This document shows, in pieces, positions 1 to 5,360 of a stretch of 7,084 nt of DNA. The stretch is from assembly GCA_036397975.1 (NCBI GenBank), contig DASWHW010000229.1, forward strand, positions 1-7,084, written 5' to 3'. Made by a program: the position numbers and the translations under genes. The number at the start of each line of letters is the position of its first letter. Position 1 is the stretch's first letter. Origin of the DNA: SZUA-287 sp036397975 (GTDB lineage Bacteria > Bacteroidota > Ignavibacteria > UBA10030 > UBA6906). The notes beneath the pieces were generated by a model. It was not told the origin of the DNA. It saw nothing but the letters and a program-made list of their open reading frames with translations, and ran no database searches.

Positions 1-157
1 TCTTGAGCAGTTTTCGTCTCAGCCTGCGCCGTTTTTCCAAGGACCACCAGTGCGCCTCGTCAGCGTTGAATGCATCGACGCGTCGCTGAGTATCCTGCTG
101 CCACAAAGGGAGGTTTTGGTAAGAGAATTGTAAATCACTCAACTCGTTGCTATTCAT
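1..157 (-). CDS. N-terminal part of an unrecognised basic protein (runs off the left edge)
   Basis: An open frame begins at an ATG on the minus strand (complement of 155-157) and stays open to position 1, giving 52 residues before the window ends. An in-frame TAA lies three codons upstream of the ATG, so the frame cannot extend much further back. The peptide starts MNSNELSDLQFSYQ, has two tryptophan-containing patches ('LPLWQQD' and 'EAHWWSLEKRRR') and ends in a strongly basic run (RRRLRRK). There is no signal peptide and no membrane segment. It lies 62 bases downstream of the exonuclease stop on the same strand, so the two could be co-transcribed. No good ribosome binding site is visible: the nearest purine run, GGGGAA, is about 19 bases upstream. 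I do not recognise the family, and too little is present to assign a function. It was inferred by reading the reverse complement directly. Confidence 0.55.
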   Translation of the reverse strand, partial: MNSNELSDLQFSYQNLPLWQQDTQRRVDAFNADEAHWWSLEKRRRLRRKLLK

Positions 158-219
158 GGAAAAAGATTATGAAATTCCCCGTCGTAATCAAGGAAGGCTG
201 CTCGCCACCATATGCACCA

Positions 220-1092
220 TTACGTCCGCCAGGAAGTAATTCGCTCCAGAAGCTCCTCATCCCCCAAATCACGGCACAACTGTTTGAGGCGCCCATGCGC
301 ACCTCGCCATTCCAGATCCTCAAGGTTTTCTTTGAGCGGAACATCTTCGCGGAGTGTGGCCAGTGTACGAAAAAGCATTGCATCGTCCCGGTTGCTTTCC
401 AGGCTCTCCGAAAGACGTTCTGCAGCCCGGACTTTCACTTCCCATTGCCGATGGTCGTGCGGGATTTTCTCCAGATGCCCGAAGCGAGAAAGAACTACAG
501 AAGCGGATTTTGCTCCCCAGCCCTTGATGCCCGGGTAGCCGTCGGCGCTGTCACCGACGAGCGCGAGCCAGTCCGGCATTGAGCCGGGCCGCACCCCGAA
601 TTTCTTCACGACACCATCCTCGTCCAGCACAATGTCTCTGCGCCGGTCCCAACACACCACCTTCTTCCCCCGTACGGATTGTGCCAGGTCTTTGTCAGGG
701 GAACATATCAGAACCTGGTCAACACCCTTCGCATCCCTGAAGAGCGCCGCCCCGGTGGCAAGTGCATCGTCCGCTTCGAACTCCACCATAGGCCATACAA
801 CGACACCAAGATCGGAAACGGCCTCTTCTGCCAGGTGGAATTGCTTAAAGAGATCGGGCTCAATCCCCTCCTCTGTTTTGTAACCGGAGTAAAGCTTGTT
901 GCGGAAGGACTCGATGACGTGGTCGAACGCGCAGGCAAGATGCGTGGTAGCGGGTTGCCCAAGCAGCATCACGAGACTCCGGAGAAGTCCGACCGTTGCG
1001 CCCACCTCGCGGCCGTCAGGCGATTTTTTTGGAGGTGCGCCATAGTAATGCCGGAAGAGTTCGTACGTGCCGTCGATGAGGTGGAGGTTCAT
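220..1092 (-). CDS. Stand-alone 5'-3' exonuclease (Pol I N-domain/FEN type, H3TH)
   Basis: This 290-residue protein is a complete PIN/FEN-like 5'-3' exonuclease domain without any polymerase part. The family cleaves 5' ends and flaps of DNA in a metal-dependent way; a role in cytoplasmic DNA repair or RNA-primer removal is inferred. All the acidic positions that bind metal in the E. coli Pol I 5' nuclease have counterparts: D7 in 'LIDGTY', D57 in 'AFDH', E106/D108/D109 in 'FEADDA', D133/D135 in 'SPDKDLAQ', and D181/D184 in 'GDSADGYPG'. The helix-3-turn-helix follows ('GIKGWGAKSA', about 188-198). The arch segment reads 'YKTEEG' (71-76), where Pol I has YKSHR, so the usual arginine is a glutamate. 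'GDSADG' also replaces 'GDSSDN'. From memory, both are normal in this stand-alone subfamily ('VVWPMVEFEADDALA' is typical of it). A weak GAAG lies 8 bases before the ATG. The gene ends in TAA. The nearest upstream same-strand gene is the TPR protein, 165 bases away. Confidence 0.93.
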   Translation of the reverse strand: MNLHLIDGTYELFRHYYGAPPKKSPDGREVGATVGLLRSLVMLLGQPATTHLACAFDHVIESFRNKLYSGYKTEEGIEPDLFKQFHLAEEAVSDLGVVVWPMVEFEADDALATGAALFRDAKGVDQVLICSPDKDLAQSVRGKKVVCWDRRRDIVLDEDGVVKKFGVRPGSMPDWLALVGDSADGYPGIKGWGAKSASVVLSRFGHLEKIPHDHRQWEVKVRAAERLSESLESNRDDAMLFRTLATLREDVPLKENLEDLEWRGAHGRLKQLCRDLGDEELLERITSWRT

Positions 1093-1174
1093 GCTGACGA
1101 CTTCATTGTTCCAATGGTCCCGCGGTTCTGTCCCCTACGGGGTCGTAGGCCCTTTGAACCACCCCTCGCTCCCC

Positions 1175-1189
1175 TCTTTGACAAAGATA
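1175..1189 (-). promoter_or_regulatory. Candidate Bacteroidota-type -7 element overlapping a 13-base palindrome
   Basis: On the minus strand, the complement of 1182-1189 reads TATCTTTG, an exact match to the TAnnTTTG -7 consensus of Bacteroidota housekeeping promoters. It lies about 90 bases before the exonuclease start. No matching TTG -33 element is seen at the expected 19-21 base spacing, so the call is weak. Positions 1175-1187 (TCTTTGACAAAGA) form a palindrome with 6-base arms around a central A, and this overlaps the element; it could be an operator or chance. The assignment also depends on the organism using the Bacteroidota sigma consensus, which is not shown. Confidence 0.25.
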
Positions 1190-1257
1190 ATTCTCTGCAA
1201 GCTCTTCGTTCATCTCATTGTCGAGTGCGGATTGAGGATTGCGGAATCGGAGCTTCC

Positions 1258-2187
1258 TCATCTGCCGATTTTTTGCAATGTGTCCAACGCGACTTTGTAG
1301 TACCTGTTCTTCTCAACGTCGATTCCCTCCGACAGGTAAAGGAACGTCTTCAAGTGTTCCTGCGGCGAGAGAACCTTGGCGACCTCCTGCATGATCGTTT
1401 CTCTTTCGAACCAGTAGGCATCCGAGAGAATCTTCATGCGCTGCTCACGCTCCATCGTCTCGTTGTTCTTCTGCATGTCGTTTGCCATACCGATCAACTG
1501 CGCAAGGTACGCTGCCCCGGATGCATTCATGAAGGCGGCGTACATCAGGCTGCGAACGTAGGTACGCTCCTTTCCCGATCGCACGGCGGCAGAAAACAGG
1601 CGGTTTGCTTCTTCGATGGTCTGGTCGCCATGACCGGGGTAAAGTATCCAGAACCCGTATATAACATTGGCAAAGACGTTTGTGGAATCGAGACGCAACG
1701 CACTCCGAAAGTGATTCTCAGGCTTCACTCCCCTCTCCCCCTCTTTGAAGAGAAGGTAAGCGGCATAACCGATATGTGCGTGCACGGTTGCGGCGTACTC
1801 TCTTCTCGTGGTATCCAGAGCGGCGTGGAGAGCGGGCGAAACCTTGTTGACAATTTCAATGAACGATTTCTCTTTTTGTCCGGGCGAAAGCCGGACGTTC
1901 CGCAGCCATTCCATTGCAATCTCCACCTGCGCTTCGCGCAAGTCATCGTCCAGCTCCGCGGCTTGCGAGATGCTTTCCCAGGCTTTGCTGTAAAGTCCGG
2001 AGAGAGCGAGTTGTCTGGCTTCATTCTGCAGCTCCGATGCCCGGCTCTTCTTCTCTGCACTTTCCCGAACAATGTTCACCACCTGGCGAACACCGAGAAT
2101 AAGCGAAATCACCGCGGTGACGATGCCGATCCATTTCAGTATTGTGGAAATGGTGAATTTCTTTTCAGTCTTGGTTTTTCCCTTCAC
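1258..2187 (-). CDS. Membrane-anchored TPR-like helical repeat protein
   Basis: This is a 309-residue protein. A basic N-terminus (KGKTKTEKK) is followed by one hydrophobic segment at about residues 15-37 ('ILKWIGIVTAVISLILGV'), then a long alpha-helical region with no further membrane segments. Under the positive-inside rule the tail would be outside the cytoplasm, in the periplasm. Residues about 48-95 and 130-180 have the spacing of small and aromatic residues typical of TPR helix pairs ('ARQLALSGLYSKAWESI', 'AYLLFKEGERG', 'HFRSALRLDSTNVFA'). Such repeats usually mediate protein contacts; the partner is unknown. The start is a GTG: GGAAAGG (2196-2202) lies 8 bases upstream, and the next in-frame ATG would delete the membrane segment. 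The gene ends in TGA. No enzyme motif is visible, and I cannot name a closer family. It faces the secreted multidomain gene across a divergent spacer. Confidence 0.8.
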   Translation of the reverse strand: MKGKTKTEKKFTISTILKWIGIVTAVISLILGVRQVVNIVRESAEKKSRASELQNEARQLALSGLYSKAWESISQAAELDDDLREAQVEIAMEWLRNVRLSPGQKEKSFIEIVNKVSPALHAALDTTRREYAATVHAHIGYAAYLLFKEGERGVKPENHFRSALRLDSTNVFANVIYGFWILYPGHGDQTIEEANRLFSAAVRSGKERTYVRSLMYAAFMNASGAAYLAQLIGMANDMQKNNETMEREQRMKILSDAYWFERETIMQEVAKVLSPQEHLKTFLYLSEGIDVEKNRYYKVALDTLQKIGR

Positions 2188-2224
2188 CGGTATCGCCTTT
2201 CCATTTCGGCATTGAGAAAGATGA

Positions 2225-2230
2225 AGTATA
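2225..2230 (-). promoter_or_regulatory. Candidate -10 element for the TPR gene
   Basis: The complement of 2225-2230 reads TATACT, 5 of 6 matches to the sigma-70 -10 consensus, and lies 38 bases before the GTG start. The hexamer 17 bases further upstream (AGGTAA) is a poor -35, so this call rests on the -10 alone. Confidence 0.2.
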
Positions 2231-2365
2231 ATTTGTTCTCGATGAGGTTACCTCTCGAGGGCGCCAGTCTTGGATTAAACTGGAGCAATGTAGTATGTGT
2301 CGATCCAAGAGGCAAGGGAGGAGGGAATGTATTCTTCTTTTGTCTTTTTCCCGGGTCTAATTTTT

Positions 2366-2386
2366 CCCTCCTCACAATGAGGATGG
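2366..2386. repeat. Short inverted repeat (hairpin or operator-like)
   Basis: TCCTCA (2369-2374) and TGAGGA (2378-2383) are perfect complements around a 3-base CAA. After one mismatch, two more C-G pairs extend the stem at 2366-2367 and 2385-2386. No T-run follows on either strand in the right place for an intrinsic terminator, so an operator or an incidental repeat is more likely. It lies mid-way in the divergent spacer. Confidence 0.4.
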
Positions 2387-2513
2387 AGCAGGGGTGGTCA
2401 GTATGTTTAATCTGTTTATTTAACAGCACAATTACCTGAATGTCAAAACGAGATGACTATTTGTATCTACCACGCATTATCGGAATCTATTCCAAGAAAT
2501 CAGATGTCCGGGC

Positions 2514-2536
2514 TTGACAATCGAGCGTCAATGACG
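2514..2536. repeat. Cluster of three TGAC half-sites forming two overlapping inverted repeats
   Basis: TTGAC (2514-2518) pairs with GTCAA (2527-2531) across 8 bases, and CGTCA (2526-2530) pairs with TGACG (2532-2536) across one base. The middle half-site is thus shared by both palindromes. The cluster overlies the candidate -35 hexamer and the promoter spacer, which is the usual position for a repressor operator. No regulator is identified, and short palindromes also arise by chance. Confidence 0.35.
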
Positions 2537-2542
2537 TAGATT
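2514..2542 (+). promoter_or_regulatory. Candidate sigma-70-like promoter of the large secreted gene
   Basis: TTGACA (2514-2519) is an exact -35 match. It is followed by a 17-base spacer and TAGATT (2537-2542), 4 of 6 to the -10 consensus. One difficulty is that transcription would start near 2549, inside or at the GAGGTG ribosome site (2546-2551), leaving a leader of under 10 bases before the ATG. So either the true start of transcription is upstream, or the transcript is nearly leaderless, or the match is accidental. Confidence 0.35.
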
Positions 2543-2545
2543 TTT

Positions 2546-2551
2546 GAGGTG
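2546..2551 (+). promoter_or_regulatory. Ribosome binding site that fixes the start of the large secreted gene
   Basis: GAGGTG lies 6 bases before the ATG at 2558. An in-frame GTG at 2549 is the longest possible start, but it sits inside this site and would have no ribosome site of its own. The ATG also gives a clean signal peptide beginning MKTIF. Confidence 0.7.
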
Positions 2552-2557
2552 TTGGTG

Positions 2558-5248
2558 ATGAAAACGATCTTCACATTTGTTGTACCGCTCCTTCTCTCCT
2601 CTCATGTCCTCCTCTCACAAGGTAAAGTGTATCTTGTCCTCGGTTCAGACACAGCCATCTGGGAGGGTATGGATGTGGCGAGGTACAACTGTACCTATGC
2701 CCTTTCGCTGTACACCGATCCTACACGCAATGCTGCGCGCGTGATGGACCCAGCGTTTCGTCTCCCGCTCAGGGATTCCTACGGAACCCCCGTGAAGCTT
2801 ACCTGGTGGATGATGGCAGGCAATATATTTCGCTTTGCGACGAACACGAATGTCCCAAATCCGAATACGATGACGCTTCACCTGATGAAGAAGTACCACG
2901 GGGCCTCCATCGATACGTGGGGCGACGAGCTGACATTACATTACCACACCTTCGCTTGGACTGATTACAATGGCGACGGCCTCTACTACTGGAACCAGGC
3001 ACTCTCCTTTGCTGAAACCTCAGACGATTTTGATGTGACGCTCGCGGAGATGCTTCTGGAGGAGGAGACGTTTCCTGCTTCATTCCGCAGCGGCTGGCAC
3101 TGGATGGACAACGCTTGGCAACAGCGTCTCGACACGCTTCTTCCCTATTCCATGCACAACGACTGGCCATCGCAGCGCACTGACTTGACGGAGCCGCTGG
3201 ATAACACGTTTGACTGGTCACGAGCACCATCGACGTTTGTTCCGTTCCATCCTTCACCGACGGACTATCAAGTCCCAGGTTCAGGGCGCGGTTGGAACGT
3301 CCGGTCGGAATATATGTCGTCCGCTGATTCAACTTTCATGTGGACGATCTTCGCCAGGGCGGCGGCGGGTATCGACCAGGTCGTTTGCCTCTGGGCACAC
3401 CTCCCGGAAGCGGATTTTCTGGACAATGTCCGGAAAATCAATTCGTCCGCACACAAGGTCGCGCCCCTTTACCCCGGAGTGGATTTCCGCTATTGCACCG
3501 CAGTCGAATCGATGCAGTTATGGAGGGAAACAGCCGATACTGTGAAACCGCAGTTGCAATTCACCGAAATACCCGAAGGCTCAAATGTCCGATGGGCGAT
3601 TACAAGCAACGAACCGCTGTTTCAGACAACACCATTCGTTGCTGCAAAGAACAGGTATGGGGAGTATTTTGTCCTGCCGTGTAATGCAACCGCCAGACTC
3701 ACGTGGGAAACATCAGTCGACCTTCCTCGGACAGAACTTGCAAAGGTAGGCGTTGCAGCAACGGACAATGCTGGAAATGTCACGACCGCCATTCTCCGCT
3801 ATCTTCCGGAAGATATCTTCATCGACGATACGGACCCGGGCTACACGGAACTATCAGGATCGTGGGGAACTTCGACCGCCTCCTCGTGGGGAACCTCAAG
3901 CCGTGTGTCAACGCTTGCAGCCTCCGATTCTGCAAAAGCCGAATGGACTGCCCCCAATATTGTCGGAGGGATGTACAATATTTTCGCACAAGTCCCACAG
4001 CTGAGTAACCCCGCACAGCAGATTGAATTCCGGTTGATGGAAGGCGGCCAGGCCGTCGGCACGAAATCGTTTTCGGAGGGCGTACCGCCCAACCGGTGGG
4101 TTCATCTCGGCACGCGATTGATCCCAACAACCACCTTCTCCGTCCAGATGATCGCCAACGGATCCACCCAGCCGGGAAAACAGGCTGCAGCCGACGTCAT
4201 TAACATTTCTGCACTTGTCAGGGATAAATGGCTGGTCATCGACGGTGCGTTCGATGTTGGAGAGGTGATCGTTCTGGAAGAAACTATACGAAGCTTTCCA
4301 ATTCGCAACGAAGGGATTCTCCCGGTAGTGGTGTCGACAGTGACATCACTTTATGGGACGGCTACCGTGAGAACTGTACTACCCCTGACGATACCTGCGA
4401 TGGGGGAAGCAGAGCTCCAGTTCAATGTTATGGCACCCAACGTCGGCCCGCTGGTAGACACGGTGGAAATTGTTTCGGACGATCCACGCCACTCGCTGGT
4501 CAGGACTCCCATGCGGGGGCACGCATTTCACTACTTCGAAATCGTGGATGATCTTGACTCGCTGTCGTATTCAGAAACGGGGACATGGCACTTCAGCGTC
4601 GCCAGCGCCCATGGGCCTACAAGTCGATACGCATATCCTGCTTCTGGTGTATCGGCTGCATTCGTCGCAAACCTCACCAGAAGTGGCGTATACCAGATCA
4701 ACGAGATCGTTCCCAGAACTGTGAATGCCTCTGTGCGGGCGCGGTACGTGCTGCGACTAAATGGAGCAAGAGTCGACTCTGCGTTCCTCGACCAGAACGC
4801 CGCCAGTGGCGGCTGGGTCCAGATCATGGAGCATTTCGTACAAGCAGGGACGGAGGTCCGCCTAGAACTTACCGATGCCATGTCTCCACCAGTGCCTGCC
4901 GCTGTGTTACGCGCCGATGCTATCCGCTTTCAGTGGATCCGCGACTCCACGACGGATATCACGGATGGGGAGAATAATGCCCCATCATCGTTCTCGCTCA
5001 GCCAAAACTACCCCAACCCGTTTAACCCAACCACTACATTCAGAATACGGATTGCTAAATCCGGACTGGTTTCACTCAAGGTCTACGACTTGCTAGGGCA
5101 GGAAGTCGGATCGGTCTTGAATGAGGATAAGGAACCAGGAACCTACGACCTTCGGTATGATGCCTCCAGACTCGCCAGCGGAGTCTATCTCTATCGGTTG
5201 TCGGCCGGGACTTTTACCCAAACGCGCAAAATGATCTTAGCGCGTTGA
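2558..5248 (+). CDS. Secreted T9SS cargo: NodB-like N-domain, two golvesin-like domains, sorting domain
   Basis: The protein has 896 residues. Residues 1-21 are a signal peptide (basic start, 'FVVPLLLSS', cleavage near S20/Q21). Residues about 24-325 resemble NodB-fold polysaccharide deacetylases: 'GSDTA' with D31, 'DELTLHYHTF' with H128 and H130 in the place of the metal-binding His motif, and 'FRSGWHWMD' with R177 in the place of the FRAG-type motif. The canonical TFDDG is absent, so activity is inferred, not shown. About 330-415 is Ig-like ('GVAATDNAGNVTT'). Residues 420-551 and 660-793 are golvesin/Xly-like beta domains ('IDDTDPGYTELSGSW', 'WTAPNIVGGMYNIFAQVP'; 'IVDDLDSLSYSETGTW'), often associated with cell-surface or carbohydrate binding. 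Between them, about 555-655 looks like an ASH/DUF1573 domain ('SDDPRH'). Residues 813-896 are the T9SS type A sorting domain ('NYPNPFNPTTTF', 'VYDLLGQEV', 'LASGVYLYRL'). It is probably an extracellular polysaccharide-active or adhesive protein. It stands alone on its strand. Confidence 0.85.
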   Translation: MKTIFTFVVPLLLSSHVLLSQGKVYLVLGSDTAIWEGMDVARYNCTYALSLYTDPTRNAARVMDPAFRLPLRDSYGTPVKLTWWMMAGNIFRFATNTNVPNPNTMTLHLMKKYHGASIDTWGDELTLHYHTFAWTDYNGDGLYYWNQALSFAETSDDFDVTLAEMLLEEETFPASFRSGWHWMDNAWQQRLDTLLPYSMHNDWPSQRTDLTEPLDNTFDWSRAPSTFVPFHPSPTDYQVPGSGRGWNVRSEYMSSADSTFMWTIFARAAAGIDQVVCLWAHLPEADFLDNVRKINSSAHKVAPLYPGVDFRYCTAVESMQLWRETADTVKPQLQFTEIPEGSNVRWAITSNEPLFQTTPFVAAKNRYGEYFVLPCNATARLTWETSVDLPRTELAKVGVAATDNAGNVTTAILRYLPEDIFIDDTDPGYTELSGSWGTSTASSWGTSSRVSTLAASDSAKAEWTAPNIVGGMYNIFAQVPQLSNPAQQIEFRLMEGGQAVGTKSFSEGVPPNRWVHLGTRLIPTTTFSVQMIANGSTQPGKQAAADVINISALVRDKWLVIDGAFDVGEVIVLEETIRSFPIRNEGILPVVVSTVTSLYGTATVRTVLPLTIPAMGEAELQFNVMAPNVGPLVDTVEIVSDDPRHSLVRTPMRGHAFHYFEIVDDLDSLSYSETGTWHFSVASAHGPTSRYAYPASGVSAAFVANLTRSGVYQINEIVPRTVNASVRARYVLRLNGARVDSAFLDQNAASGGWVQIMEHFVQAGTEVRLELTDAMSPPVPAAVLRADAIRFQWIRDSTTDITDGENNAPSSFSLSQNYPNPFNPTTTFRIRIAKSGLVSLKVYDLLGQEVGSVLNEDKEPGTYDLRYDASRLASGVYLYRLSAGTFTQTRKMILAR

Positions 5249-5259
5249 CGAGCTGCTTT

Positions 5260-5319
5260 CTCAGAAACCCAAGACCGAGAGTTGATTCTTGCAACCCGGA
5301 TCAGAATACCGTTTCTGAG
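5260..5319. repeat. 9-base inverted repeat between convergent genes
   Basis: CTCAGAAAC (5260-5268) and GTTTCTGAG (5311-5319) are perfect complements separated by 42 bases, just after the stop of the large secreted gene. Within the loop, GTTG (5281-5284) and CAAC (5292-5295) could form a small inner stem. The position between two converging stop codons suits a bidirectional terminator, but no T-run follows on either strand, so it is not a standard intrinsic terminator. A 9-base direct repeat, AGAATACCG, occurs at 5303-5311 and 5341-5349. Confidence 0.4.
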
Positions 5320-5360
5320 GCATCGTGCTTGTGGCCGGCAAGAATACCGAATCGTGATCC

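Larger units (their letters stand above)
2188..2557. other. Divergent intergenic region, 370 bases
   Basis: This spacer lies between the starts of the TPR gene (minus) and the large secreted gene (plus), so it must hold promoters for both unless either is read from further away. I see no credible gene in it. An 81-codon minus-strand open frame (2429-2184) starts at a GTG, has no recognisable domain, and is unusually rich in Pro, Lys and Arg. A second possible minus-strand promoter is TTGCCT (complement of 2310-2315), then 17 bases, then TACATT (complement of 2287-2292); each hexamer matches consensus at 4 of 6 positions. Short inverted repeats occur at 2243-2260 (alternating GAGG and CCTC), 2366-2386 and 2514-2536. 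Confidence 0.6.

Noticed and set aside
70..582. A 170-codon plus-strand open frame near the left edge
   Set aside because: It lies mostly opposite the exonuclease gene, has no family features and contradicts the well-supported minus-strand reading.
1134..1149. Hairpin CCTAC-GGGGTC-GTAGG between the TPR and exonuclease genes as a terminator
   Set aside because: The stem has only 5 pairs, competes with an overlapping CCCC/GGGG pairing and is not followed by a T-run on the minus strand.
2184..2429. An 81-codon minus-strand open frame whose TGA overlaps the GTG start of the TPR gene
   Set aside because: The GTGA overlap looks like translational coupling, but the frame starts at a GTG with a poor ribosome site, and its composition (Pro, Lys and Arg rich, no hydrophobic core pattern) is that of non-coding DNA.
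679..2439. A 586-codon plus-strand open frame lying opposite the TPR and exonuclease genes
   Set aside because: It is codon-aligned with both minus-strand genes, so it stays open simply because they avoid the codons TTA, CTA and TCA. It has no recognisable domain or good ribosome site, while the minus-strand genes have clear protein features. That it also stays open through both intergenic parts is curious but not enough.
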